Source: Alkalimonas mucilaginosa
GTDB taxonomy: Bacteria > Pseudomonadota > Gammaproteobacteria > Enterobacterales > Alteromonadaceae
Reading direction: 5' to 3'
Length of the DNA stretch: 64,000 bases
Assembly: GCF_036327005.1 (NCBI RefSeq)
Contig: NZ_JAUGZK010000001.1
Coordinates: forward strand, 186,001-250,000
Under the pieces are notes generated by a model that worked only from the letters and a program-made list of their open reading frames with translations, ran no database searches and was not told the origin of the DNA. Position 1 is the first letter of the stretch. Each line of letters starts with the position of its first letter. Below are positions 18,468-27,688 of this stretch, piece by piece. The translations under genes and the position numbers were made by a program.

Positions 18468-18674
18468 GGCGTGTTCCTTAAGGAGAAAGTAGTAGCATTA
18501 AACACCAAGATCATTCGAAAGAAAATTGCATATATTGGCATGTATAAATCTATTTTATTGAATGGTATGGGTTCAGGCTTGGTTAAGCTGGCTTTTGTTA
18601 GCTTGAGATCAGACAAATCAATAACTGCCGGAATTACGGTGGTATTTTCAAGGCAGTGACCAGGAGGATCTAAG

Positions 18675-19211
18675 ATGAAAAAATTGACCCGGATAAGTTG
18701 TGCGTTAGCATTATCAATGGCTGCAGCGCAGGCTGCGGCTGTGAACTGGGATTATGTTGGCGTTGGTTATGTGGATCATTTTGGCTCTGGTGCCTACCTG
18801 AACCTGAGCCATCAGTTGGAGCCTCGTTGGGTAGTGCGTGCCGATTTAGAGCGGGTGTCGAAGCGCTCGGTCGATGTTAGTCAGTTTTCTTTGGGAGCCA
18901 ACTATCTCACAGAATTTAAACTGGATTTTGCACCATCCATTCAAACCTATATTCGCGGTGGGCTGCAGCATGCTTTTGAAGATGCCAGTGATACCGGTAT
19001 TTATGCTGGTGTCGGTATCACCGACAAGCTGACGCCGGAAGTGGAATGGTTTACTGAGCTGAGCTACCACACTATTGGTCGTGATTATACCAGCCTTGGT
19101 GGTGGTCTTGCTTTTTACTTTAGCCCGGATTGGGCAGCCCGGACCAGTGTTGCTTTGAACAGTGGCAATCGCTCCAATGAGTTTCGCCTGGGTGTATCTT
19201 ACCAGTTCTGA
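18675..19211 (+). CDS. Small outer-membrane beta-barrel protein
   Basis: 178 residues. A signal peptide (about 1-22, cutting after AQAAA) is followed by alternating amphipathic strands consistent with an eight-stranded barrel, ending in Tyr-Gln-Phe, a typical BamA-recognised C-terminus. A strong ribosome site (AGGAGGATCTAAG) precedes the ATG. It is divergent from pirin across a 207-bp gap. No specific function can be assigned. Confidence 0.75.
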   Translation: MKKLTRISCALALSMAAAQAAAVNWDYVGVGYVDHFGSGAYLNLSHQLEPRWVVRADLERVSKRSVDVSQFSLGANYLTEFKLDFAPSIQTYIRGGLQHAFEDASDTGIYAGVGITDKLTPEVEWFTELSYHTIGRDYTSLGGGLAFYFSPDWAARTSVALNSGNRSNEFRLGVSYQF

Positions 19212-19244
19212 TACTTCACCTCGTTCTGTGCTGCTGCCCATCCT

Positions 19245-19715
19245 TCAGCAGCGCGTCTGGCCTGGTTGTTGTTCATGCTGCAGCAACCAGGCTTTTTTTT
19301 CCAGTCCGCCTGCGTAACCGGTCAAATGCCCATTGGCACCGATTACTCTATGGCACGGAATCACTATCGCAACCGGATTGCGGCTGTTGGCCATACCAAC
19401 GGCTCGGACGGCTTTAGGGTTACCTATGGCATTGGCAATCTGCTGGTAGCTGCGGGTTTCACCAAAGGGAATTTGCTGAAGTGCTTGCCAGACTGCTTGT
19501 TGGAATGCGGTGCCGGCTGGCGCGAGCGGCAGGCTGAACCTTTGCAGTGAGCCATCAAAGTAACGCGTCAACTGCCGGGCAGCTTCATTGTGCAGGGCTG
19601 ATGTTGGGGCAATCAGAGCTGCTTCCTCCTTAATAAAGTGGATGGCGCTGATCCCTTGCTGATTGGTACGGATTGAGATGGCACCAAATGGGCCTTGGAT
19701 CATGCATTCAATCAT
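19245..19715 (-). CDS. ogt: Methylated-DNA--protein-cysteine methyltransferase
   Basis: 156 residues from ATG 19715. It repairs O6-alkylguanine by suicidal methyl transfer to Cys121 in the intact IPCHRV motif; the N-G-x-L-x-G-Y-A-G-G loop follows. The frame extends upstream to 19784 inside the previous gene, but the ATG at 19715 overlaps the Ada-AlkA stop by 8 nt, which indicates translational coupling and fits the family N-terminus. Confidence 0.95.
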   Translation of the reverse strand: MIECMIQGPFGAISIRTNQQGISAIHFIKEEAALIAPTSALHNEAARQLTRYFDGSLQRFSLPLAPAGTAFQQAVWQALQQIPFGETRSYQQIANAIGNPKAVRAVGMANSRNPVAIVIPCHRVIGANGHLTGYAGGLEKKAWLLQHEQQPGQTRC

Positions 19716-21123
19716 GGCGTTGTCCTGTCTGGGGGCTGTTGTTTGCAACCGTCGCTGTTTGAAACCAAAGTTGCAAGGTGGCATAACTGCGCCAGGGAGC
19801 TAACTGTTGGTGGCTCATATCGTTGTCGTGTTGTTGCAGGGCTTTTTTGATGCCTAAATCGCCCCCTAACCAGATATCACTGTCTTGCAGACCACGCAGA
19901 CTGGCGTAGTGGCAGGTCCAGGGTCCTATGCCTTTGATCGCAAGCCATTGCTCAGGGGGGGCTTCTGGTTGCTGTAGCATCAGGCTGGCAAAATCACGCA
20001 ACGTCTGACGGCGGGACTGAGGCAGTTTTAGCATTAGTAGCTCACTGTCTGCGACCGCGGCTGGTGTTGGGAACAAGCGCTTATCCGGTTGTTCTGGTAA
20101 TGGCTCGCCCAGCGCTGCCACCAATCGATTTAATTGGGTTCTGGCGGCAGCAACACTGATTTGCTGGCCTAATATGGCCCTAATTCCGGCCTCCCACAGA
20201 CTCCAGACGCCAGGGATGCGCAGACCGCTGATCAGGTGCTGTTGAAACCAGGGATGTTGACGCAGTTGCTGCTCAATCAGGGTGCAGTCGGCATCCAGAT
20301 CGAGTAGCCGCCGAATATGCCGGATAAGCGACCAGATTTCGTGGCCAGCCGGATAGTGGAGTTGCAGTCGAAGCTGGTTGGCCGTGCCAGGCTCAACATA
20401 AAAACTACCAGTATGACCTTGCCAGTGAAAGCTGCGGCCATAGCCGGTAGCCGTGCACCATTCTACTTTGTCCAGCGCTCGTGCTTGCCAGAACGCCAGC
20501 AAGGATGGCCAGGCCAAAGGCGGGCGGTAACTAAGCTCCAGCGTGAGTAAACCATCTGATGTTGGCACAGTGCTGCGCCTTATCTGGCTGGGACTTAGCT
20601 GCAACTGCTTGACAAAAGCATCATTAAAACGGCGAATGCTGTGAAAACCAGCCATTACCGCAATGTGTTGGATCGGAAGCTGGGTTTCGTGCAGCAACTT
20701 TTTGGCGAACAGTACCTGCTGATGGAGCGCATACTGCTTGGGGGCAATCCCCAGATGTTGTTGAAACAAGCGCCGTAAGTAGCGCTCGCTGATGCCAAGT
20801 CGCTCTGCCAATTGGGCCTGATTGCTTTGTTGCAAGGCGCCCTCATCAATTAAGCGCAGTGCCCGCTGTAAGCTGGTGTGGCTGCCTTGCCAGGCCGGAG
20901 AGCCCGGCGCGCTGTCCGGCCGGCAGCGCAGGCAAGGACGATAGCCCGCCACGCTGGCTGCAGCTGCACTGGCAAAGTACTCGACATTGCTTTCCAGCGG
21001 TGTTTTGGCTGGGCAGATAGAGCGGCAAAAAATGCCGGTGGATTTTACCGCGGTAAAAAAGGCACCATCAAAGCGTGGGTCGCGGCTTTGGCGGGCTTGT
21101 TGGCATACATCAGCACTTAGCAT
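19708..21123 (-). CDS. Ada-AlkA fusion: adaptive-response regulator/3-methyladenine glycosylase
   Basis: 471 residues. The Ada metal-binding domain (about 1-75) keeps its four cysteines, CRSIC and CLRC, which repair methylphosphotriesters and switch Ada to an activator. An AraC-type HTH (about 85-175) and then AlkA N-terminal and HhH-GPD glycosylase domains follow, with KGIGPWTCHYA and the catalytic Asp in GGDLGIKK. A TTG at 21138 is also in frame, but ATG 21123 gives the usual N-terminus MLSADVCQQAR. With overlapping ogt it forms a two-gene alkylation-repair operon, probably self-induced by methylation damage. Confidence 0.93.
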   Translation of the reverse strand: MLSADVCQQARQSRDPRFDGAFFTAVKSTGIFCRSICPAKTPLESNVEYFASAAAASVAGYRPCLRCRPDSAPGSPAWQGSHTSLQRALRLIDEGALQQSNQAQLAERLGISERYLRRLFQQHLGIAPKQYALHQQVLFAKKLLHETQLPIQHIAVMAGFHSIRRFNDAFVKQLQLSPSQIRRSTVPTSDGLLTLELSYRPPLAWPSLLAFWQARALDKVEWCTATGYGRSFHWQGHTGSFYVEPGTANQLRLQLHYPAGHEIWSLIRHIRRLLDLDADCTLIEQQLRQHPWFQQHLISGLRIPGVWSLWEAGIRAILGQQISVAAARTQLNRLVAALGEPLPEQPDKRLFPTPAAVADSELLMLKLPQSRRQTLRDFASLMLQQPEAPPEQWLAIKGIGPWTCHYASLRGLQDSDIWLGGDLGIKKALQQHDNDMSHQQLAPWRSYATLQLWFQTATVANNSPQTGQRHD

Positions 21124-21250
21124 CACAGGCACCTGCAATCATCAAATTACATGCAGTATACCAACTTATCAGGACCATACTGGCCGGATCCGGCACTGAA
21201 TGAAAAGTCTTGGCTAGCTTGAGTGGTATTGAAGCAACTCCAAAGTGTCT

Positions 21251-22276
21251 TCAGATCAGAAACCAGTCTTTGATAACACTTGGTTGCAGACCCGTCCAGC
21301 GCTTAAAAGCCCGGCGGAAGTTATGCTCGTCGGAATAACCCAGCTCGGATGCCAATTGGCGGTTGGACTGTTTCGGTTTTAGCATCAGCTGCAAAGCATG
21401 TTGCTGCCTGGCTTCATCCAGTAATTGGCTGAAGTGGCTATGATGCTGGCGCAGCAGGCGTTTTAGCTGTGCAGGACTTAAGCCAAGTTCGTTGGCCAGT
21501 TGTTCCGGTGTAGGTTGTACCGGCAGGCAACGCTGCAGGAAACGCCGGCTGTAACTTAGCAGACCCATGCCGGAGGGGCTGTAATGGCGCTGTAAGCGAC
21601 ACAGCCAGAGCACTTCCTTTGTTGTTGCAGTACTGCCCGGTTGCTGTAAAAAGGCCAGCGGAAAGCTCAGCCGGTTATGGCGTTGCATAAAATGAATATC
21701 CGCTGGCCAGTGATGCCGGTAGTCATGCAGCAGTGCAGGGGCTGGCCGGCACAGTTCAATTCTCACGTGCTTACGACAGCTGTTGGCATCAAGGCCATAG
21801 TGACTAAACAGCACCAACAGCAGGCTGATGCTGTGTTCAATGGTAAATTGGTGCAATGGTGCCAGTCCGATGCTGTCGCTGAAATACAGGCTTAAACGGT
21901 CTTGATGGCATAGCACACTTAGCGATACTAGGGGCTGTAACTGCTGACGGAAAAAATACAGACAGGCGAGTGCTTTGCCGAGATTTTTTTGTTGCAACAG
22001 TAATTTGCCAAGTGGCAAGTCCTGTTGGTACAAGGTTGCACTGGCCAGCAGCAATGGCAGGGTGTCGCCATAGTTGATGCGCGAAGCGCGCTGGATGACT
22101 TTATCCAGTTGCCGGGGCGACAATCTGGCATTGGGTTTGTGCAGATCTGCTGCAAACAAGGAGGTACCGGAGAGTAATTCATTCGCAGCCAGGCCACGGC
22201 GCTCACACAGGGCCAATAATTCCATCAGGCTGCTGCGGGCTGGCAGGCAAGGATCATCCTGCAGAAAATAGTGCAT
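21251..22276 (-). CDS. AraC-family transcriptional regulator
   Basis: 341 residues. The N-terminal ~220 residues resemble the arabinose-binding-like domain of OruR/ArgR-type AraC regulators. The C-terminal ~100 carry a double HTH, including the second-helix signature ELGYSDEHNFRRAFKRWTG. It overlaps the 3' end of the upstream GGDEF gene by 1 nt (stop/start), so the two are co-transcribed. The effector and targets are unknown. Confidence 0.9.
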   Translation of the reverse strand: MHYFLQDDPCLPARSSLMELLALCERRGLAANELLSGTSLFAADLHKPNARLSPRQLDKVIQRASRINYGDTLPLLLASATLYQQDLPLGKLLLQQKNLGKALACLYFFRQQLQPLVSLSVLCHQDRLSLYFSDSIGLAPLHQFTIEHSISLLLVLFSHYGLDANSCRKHVRIELCRPAPALLHDYRHHWPADIHFMQRHNRLSFPLAFLQQPGSTATTKEVLWLCRLQRHYSPSGMGLLSYSRRFLQRCLPVQPTPEQLANELGLSPAQLKRLLRQHHSHFSQLLDEARQQHALQLMLKPKQSNRQLASELGYSDEHNFRRAFKRWTGLQPSVIKDWFLI

Positions 22277-23160
22277 CAGGCTGGCTGCGTGACTGGTGAC
22301 GGCTGAGACGGCTGAAAGCGGACCTGCTCAATCCTGGTAAAGATGGTATCTATCCGCTCGGAAGGCGAGACGGGCAGCACGGCATATTGCAGTTGGACTG
22401 CGCTGCCTGTTGTCAGGTGTTTATCCAACTGATGTTTCAGATGCAAAGCCAGCAGTTCGGCTGCTGTAGGCCCGGTAGCTGGCAATAAGGCGACAAAACG
22501 ATCGCCGGCGAAGCGGCATAGTACATCTGCTGGTCGCAGCAGGCTCAGGCTCAGCTCACTGAGGTGTCGCAGCAGGGTATCACCAGCGGCAACACCATGT
22601 TGCCGGTTGTAATGGCTAAAACCTTTTAAATCAAGCACCAACAGGTTTAGCTGCTGCTGCGCAGCTTGCTCCCTCTGCAGTAATGCCTGCAGGTAGGCGG
22701 CACTGTAGAGTTGGGTAAGGGGATCTATCCATTGGTGCTCACGCAGTACCTGCTCTCGGCTTTGCAACTGCCGTTCAATCACCCGCTGCTCTTTTAACCA
22801 GCCAAGTACCCCCAGAGTCAGCGCCAGCATGCCAAAGGGGGCTGGGATGGATTCCAGCCAGCTCATCAGCCGCAGGTGTTCCGGGTAGCGGAAAAACTCA
22901 TCCAGCACATCCAGCAGGTAGGAAAATGTCAGCAGGCTGCAGCCAAGAAACAGCCAGTTGGTGACCTGGCTTTTCGGTCTGCGGCTGACGATGAGCAGTA
23001 ACCAGCCAAGGCAGACCAGCAAGGTGGTCCCTTCGCCTAATACATCGAACCAGTCAATGATGGCTGCTGGTTTTGGCTGCCCGAGCCATACCGCCAGCCA
23101 GGCTCCTATAACCAGGCTGAGGCTTGTCAGTGCAAGTTTGATTTGATGCAGACGCCACAT
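22276..23160 (-). CDS. Membrane GGDEF-family protein with degenerate active site
   Basis: 294 residues from ATG 23160, which has a GGAA ribosome site; a GTG at 23226 is the upstream alternative. About four membrane helices (residues 5-120) and a short coiled region precede a GGDEF-fold domain (about 145-285). The signature reads AGDRF in RFAGDRFVALL: the metal- and substrate-contacting Glu is Arg, so cyclase activity is probably lost. It may bind c-di-GMP or GTP as a sensor and act with the co-transcribed AraC regulator (inference). Confidence 0.85.
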   Translation of the reverse strand: MWRLHQIKLALTSLSLVIGAWLAVWLGQPKPAAIIDWFDVLGEGTTLLVCLGWLLLIVSRRPKSQVTNWLFLGCSLLTFSYLLDVLDEFFRYPEHLRLMSWLESIPAPFGMLALTLGVLGWLKEQRVIERQLQSREQVLREHQWIDPLTQLYSAAYLQALLQREQAAQQQLNLLVLDLKGFSHYNRQHGVAAGDTLLRHLSELSLSLLRPADVLCRFAGDRFVALLPATGPTAAELLALHLKHQLDKHLTTGSAVQLQYAVLPVSPSERIDTIFTRIEQVRFQPSQPSPVTQPA

Positions 23161-23280
23161 GCGTTGAGTTCCGATGCAAAAGCATGATGGTCGCAAAGAT
23201 TTATTGCAAAAAAATGACACAAACACCGCTGAAGTGAACGGCCCGGACCCGGGTCATTTGGGAGCAACTGGCTGCATTTC

Positions 23281-23309
23281 CTGACCATGAGCTGTCATAA
23301 AACTGCCTC
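23281..23309 (+). promoter_or_regulatory. Putative triple PHO box (PhoB site)
   Basis: Three 7-mers at an exact 11-bp period, CTGACCA (23281), CTGTCAT (23292) and CTGCCTC (23303), are separated by 4-bp spacers, the second being AAAA. The PhoB consensus is CTGTCAT repeated with a 4-bp AT-rich spacer; the middle repeat is perfect and the outer ones match partially. It lies 64 bp upstream of the TonB receptor start, with a possible -10 (TTCAAT) about 13 bp beyond. Confidence 0.6.
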
Positions 23310-23372
23310 ATACTCAGCGCCATTCAATACCACTTTCAAACGTCACTCAATGTCTCTACAACAGGATATGTC

Positions 23373-26204
23373 ATGATCAGCACACCGATAAAAAAACAGC
23401 GAATGCTCACTCGTTTTCAGTTTCGGCTCAGCGCCCTGGCCATTGGGATCTTGTGCGCCACTATGGGGCCAGCTCAAGCCGAGGTTGTGGCCGATGGCCG
23501 GTTACAGGTCGCTGTTTCGCCAATTCCGCAAACTGGTTTGCGTGGTCAGTTGCAAAATGGCCAAAACTCTTTTTTACAGGGCGCTCAAGTGCGGGTGCTG
23601 GGCACAAACCGGGAAACCAGCACAGATCGTGAAGGACGTTTTCGCTTTGATGGACTTACGCCTGGGGTCTACCAACTGGAAATCAGTTATCTGGGCTATG
23701 GCCGGCATCAACTCTCTGTGGAACTGAGTGCGGAGCAGGGAACCTTATTGCAGGTACGGTTGCAACGGGATGATACCGAAGTGATGCAGGTGCTTGGAAG
23801 TCGCAGTGGCCAATCGCGTGCACTGAACATGCAGCGTGCTTCGGATAACATCAAGTCGGTGATTTCTGCGGATGTACTGGGACGCTTTCCAGACAACAAT
23901 GTGGCGGAATCGGTGCAGCGCCTTCCAGGCGCATCCATTCAACGGGATCAGGGGGAAGGCCGCTATGTCAATGTTCGTGGCGCTCCGGTGGAGTTTGCCA
24001 ATGTCACCTTAAATGGCATGTCGTTGCCATCGCCAGACAGTGGGACCCGCGCGATTGAACTGGATACCATTCCGGCGGATGTGATAGCCACGCTCGAGTT
24101 AACCAAAGCACTGACACCCGCAATGGACGCTGATGCTATTGCCGGCACCATCAATATCGTCACGCAGGGTGCTTTGGACAGCCTGGAACGCATTGCCCGC
24201 TACCAACTGGCTGCCGGTAAGAACCAGCTTGGGAATGGTGATCTCTATCGCGGCGGCCTGACGCTGGGGAGCCGCTTTGGTAGCCAGCAGCAGGCGGGTG
24301 TCTTGATTTCTGCCAGTCACAGTACGACAGAGCGGGTAACCAACAACATCGAGCATGACTGGATTGTGTTACCCGATGGTCGCTTCCTGGTGGATGAAAC
24401 GGTGTTTAAAGATTACCAGCTAACCAGAACCCGTCATGGTTTGTCAGCCCGGCTGGACTGGCGGCCTGCGCCTGAACATCACCTGTACCTGCTGCACAAT
24501 CATTCACGTTTCAAAGATGACGAATACCGTGACGCGCTGGTGATAAGCCTGGAGCGTTTTGACGATGACGCCAATGCGGTGCAGGGCGAAGCCGGTCGCG
24601 CAACCTTTGAAAAGGAATTACGTCACCGTACCGTGGTCAACACCATCGATGCGACTCAGTTTGGCGGACACTCCGTCTTTGAGCGCTTTAACCTGAATTA
24701 CCATGCCTCCTGGTCTAAAGCGACCCAGACCTACCCGAACAGGGACTACTTGCTGTACCGGGCGAATGAGCGGCCGGCCTTGCACTATGACTTCAGCGAT
24801 ACCGATTTGCCATCGTACCACCTGATCCAGGATGGCAGTGTGCAGGCTGTCAATCGTTTTGATCTACTGGGTGATGACTGGGGATTCCGTCGTTATGAGC
24901 GCCGCTTTGGTGCGTCGGAAGAGAAAGAGCAATCCTATGGGTTGGATCTGGAGGTACCTCTAAATTGGGGGCAAGCATACAGCACTTTGTCGTTTGGCTT
25001 GAAAGCCCGCCTGAAAGACAAAAGGAATGATGAAGATCGCTTTCGTAACAGCAATGCCTCGCTGGCTCCGGGCTATGCCGACGTGGTTCGTACTGAGCAA
25101 TCTTTACCATTTGGCGGCCGTTACCACAATGGCGCCAAGCTTGAGCGTGACTTTGTGGCCTTGCATGGCGCTGCACTGGAAGGTATGGACTACCAACAGC
25201 GTATCGAAGCCTCTTTGGTGAATGATTACCAGGTGTCAGAAGATATTTATGCCGTCTATGCCATGAATACCCTGGAATGGGAGCAGTTGACCTTGTTGTA
25301 TGGAGTGCGACTGGAGCACTCCTACACCCGGGGCGAGGCTGTTCGCTTTGACAGCGAGACCGAAGAGGCAGAGTTGCAGCAGGCCAGTCGCCGACAGCAA
25401 CAGCTGTTTCCAAGTGTGCACCTGCGCTATGAGCTGGATTCTGGCCTGGTGTTACGCTCTGCGTTCAGTACCGGATTAAACCGGCCTAACTTTGAAGAGT
25501 TGGTGCCTTATCTGGTGATTGAAGAGCGGGGCGTCTCCGGCGGCCGCCTGAGCCAGGGCAATATGTCGGTCAAGCCAGCCTATGCCTACAATCTGGATGC
25601 CATGGCTGAATACTATATGGAACCTTTGGGGTTGGTGTCTGCTGGTTTATTTTACAAACATATCCGCCAACCTATTTTTACCGCTCGCAGTCTGATCACC
25701 GAAGGTGACTTTAGCGGCTTTATCGCTTCGCAGCAGGAGAATGGCCGCTCAGGCTATCTGCTGGGACTGGAACTCAACTGGCAGCAGCAACTGACTGCCC
25801 TGCCAGGGGTTGGCTTACTGGCCAACCTGACCCTGACCGACTCAGCAGCAAGGCTACCGGATTCCGATGTGAAAACCAGACTGCCGGGGACCAGCCGCAC
25901 CAGTTACAACCTGGCTTTAAGTTACGATCGTGGGGCATTTTCCAGCCAGCTGGCTTACAACTATCGCTCTGAATTTATCGATTCACTCAACACCCTGCAA
26001 CCTGACTTTTCTATCTGGTGGGATGGCCGTGCCACGCTCGACGGATCGGTAAGCTACCGCTTGATGCCAAAGCTAACCGCCTATGTTGAAGCCAGTAACT
26101 TGACGAACAGCAAAGCTGTACGTTTTCAGGGCGATCGGAGTCGGGTGTATGAGCATGAGCAATTTGGACGAACCTGGCTACTTGGTGTACGAGGCCAGTT
26201 CTGA
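23373..26204 (+). CDS. TonB-dependent receptor (TIGR01782-like, phosphate-ester locus)
   Basis: 943 residues. The signal peptide ends at about residue 36 (PAQA). Next come a carboxypeptidase-regulatory-like repeat (about 50-125), a TonB-box-like EVMQVLG (about 137) and the plug, with SVISADVLGRFPDNNVAES and the typical NVRGAP...NVTLNGMSLP. A large barrel follows, ending in ...VRGQF. The plug signature is that of TIGR01782 receptors for complex carbon or organophosphate sources. It heads an operon with two secreted phosphatases, so import of inositol phosphates or their products is the likely job (inference). Confidence 0.92.
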   Translation: MISTPIKKQRMLTRFQFRLSALAIGILCATMGPAQAEVVADGRLQVAVSPIPQTGLRGQLQNGQNSFLQGAQVRVLGTNRETSTDREGRFRFDGLTPGVYQLEISYLGYGRHQLSVELSAEQGTLLQVRLQRDDTEVMQVLGSRSGQSRALNMQRASDNIKSVISADVLGRFPDNNVAESVQRLPGASIQRDQGEGRYVNVRGAPVEFANVTLNGMSLPSPDSGTRAIELDTIPADVIATLELTKALTPAMDADAIAGTINIVTQGALDSLERIARYQLAAGKNQLGNGDLYRGGLTLGSRFGSQQQAGVLISASHSTTERVTNNIEHDWIVLPDGRFLVDETVFKDYQLTRTRHGLSARLDWRPAPEHHLYLLHNHSRFKDDEYRDALVISLERFDDDANAVQGEAGRATFEKELRHRTVVNTIDATQFGGHSVFERFNLNYHASWSKATQTYPNRDYLLYRANERPALHYDFSDTDLPSYHLIQDGSVQAVNRFDLLGDDWGFRRYERRFGASEEKEQSYGLDLEVPLNWGQAYSTLSFGLKARLKDKRNDEDRFRNSNASLAPGYADVVRTEQSLPFGGRYHNGAKLERDFVALHGAALEGMDYQQRIEASLVNDYQVSEDIYAVYAMNTLEWEQLTLLYGVRLEHSYTRGEAVRFDSETEEAELQQASRRQQQLFPSVHLRYELDSGLVLRSAFSTGLNRPNFEELVPYLVIEERGVSGGRLSQGNMSVKPAYAYNLDAMAEYYMEPLGLVSAGLFYKHIRQPIFTARSLITEGDFSGFIASQQENGRSGYLLGLELNWQQQLTALPGVGLLANLTLTDSAARLPDSDVKTRLPGTSRTSYNLALSYDRGAFSSQLAYNYRSEFIDSLNTLQPDFSIWWDGRATLDGSVSYRLMPKLTAYVEASNLTNSKAVRFQGDRSRVYEHEQFGRTWLLGVRGQF

Positions 26205-26307
26205 ACTCTGGCTGGCATAAAGATGACCAGCTAAAGCCTCTGCGGCCAGTCAGATTCTGGCCGTCAGTCGTTGCCAGGAAAGCCTTTTTTTGACAGGAAA
26301 AAAATTA

Positions 26308-27687
26308 ATGATGTTACGACAATATGTTGCAGTTTTTGCGCTGTTAGTATCTGGCCTGGTTCAGGCACAAAATACATTAGTTCCGGCAGGAGTAAGCCGC
26401 TATCAGGCCACGGCCTTCCCCGATCGTATTGTACTGACGCCCACTCAGACACCGGCGCACAGTCAATTTATCAACTGGCGAACCAATCATGCGGTGGTGC
26501 TTGCTGAGCTGGAACTGACCGAGGCGGTGGATGGCCCGGGCCTGCACCAAACAGCTGTACGCTTTGAAGGCAATACTCAGGCGTTGCAAACCGACAATGG
26601 GCTGGCACATCACCATCAGGTGCTGGTCACAGGCCTTCAGCCCGATACGCTCTATGCTTACAGGGTTCGGGGGCAGCATACCTGGAGTGAATGGTTGCAG
26701 TTTCGCACTGCGCACGCAGACTTTGTGCCCTTTCAGTTTATTTATTTTGGGGATGCACAAAATGCGTTGAAATCACATTTTTCCAGAGTCGCCCGGGCCG
26801 CATTGCTGCAGGCACCGAATGCCAGCTTGATGCTGCATGCCGGTGATCTGGTCAATTCACGCTACGGTATTCTGGATAACGAGTGGGGGGAGTGGTTTGA
26901 CGCCAGCGGCTGGCAGGCCAGGATGATCAATCAATTGGTGACGACCGGTAACCATGAATACGTGCAGCTGGACCCGGCATCGGATAGCCGTACTTTAGTG
27001 CCACAGTTTCCTGCCCAGTTTTCGGTGCCCGGCAATGGCCCGACCCCATTGCAGGATACCGTCTTTTACGTGGACTATCAGGGCGTGCGCTTTATTTCTT
27101 TGAATTCGACCGAAGCCTTGATGAACGAGGCGATGGCCAGGCTGCAGGCCGAATGGCTGGAGCAGGTGCTGCAGCAGAATCAAGCCCGCTGGACTGTTGT
27201 CACCTACCATCACCCGATGTTTTCTGTATCAAAAGGGCGCGATAATGAACGACTGCGCCACTATTGGCAGCCACTGTTTGCCCGCTATGGCGTGGATCTG
27301 GTGCTGCAGGGCCATGATCATGTCTATGGTCGCAATGTCAGCGAAGGCAAGAATGCACATCAGGCTGGCACCGTCTATCTGGTGTCGGTAGCTGGCCCCA
27401 AGATGTATCTGGTTTCCGATGATGCCAAACGGCAGATGCAGCCGGTTGCTGAAGATACTCAGTTATTCCAGGTGATCTCGGTCGAAGAAAACCAATTGCA
27501 CTATCAGGCGCTGACTGCAACCGGACGTTTGTACGATGCATTCAGTCTGCAGCGTCAGGCCGATGGCAGTAAAATTTTGCAACCAGGTTCATCCTTGGTT
27601 GCGCCACGTTTTTGTGAAAACCCGGATCAAGCCACCAGAGAGGCCGGCCGTTGCTGGCAGGGCGATGCGTTTGGCGCAGGAGAATAA
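26308..27687 (+). CDS. Secreted metallophosphoesterase, purple-acid-phosphatase type
   Basis: 459 residues from ATG 26308, which follows an AGGA ribosome site by 10 nt; the frame also opens at TTG 26290. A signal peptide (LLVSGLVQAQ) is followed by a fibronectin-like PAP N-terminal domain (about 35-140) and a metallophosphoesterase domain. Metal motifs in order are YFGDAQ, HAGDLVNSRYG, GNHEY, YHHP and GHDHVYGR. It should hydrolyse phosphate esters in the periplasm or outside the cell. One base separates its stop from the next start. Confidence 0.92.
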   Translation: MMLRQYVAVFALLVSGLVQAQNTLVPAGVSRYQATAFPDRIVLTPTQTPAHSQFINWRTNHAVVLAELELTEAVDGPGLHQTAVRFEGNTQALQTDNGLAHHHQVLVTGLQPDTLYAYRVRGQHTWSEWLQFRTAHADFVPFQFIYFGDAQNALKSHFSRVARAALLQAPNASLMLHAGDLVNSRYGILDNEWGEWFDASGWQARMINQLVTTGNHEYVQLDPASDSRTLVPQFPAQFSVPGNGPTPLQDTVFYVDYQGVRFISLNSTEALMNEAMARLQAEWLEQVLQQNQARWTVVTYHHPMFSVSKGRDNERLRHYWQPLFARYGVDLVLQGHDHVYGRNVSEGKNAHQAGTVYLVSVAGPKMYLVSDDAKRQMQPVAEDTQLFQVISVEENQLHYQALTATGRLYDAFSLQRQADGSKILQPGSSLVAPRFCENPDQATREAGRCWQGDAFGAGE

Positions 27688-27688
27688 C

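Noticed and set aside
24850..25413. 187-codon antisense frame inside the TonB receptor gene
   Set aside because: It is a shadow of a GC-rich coding region; no ribosome site, no family motif and biased composition.
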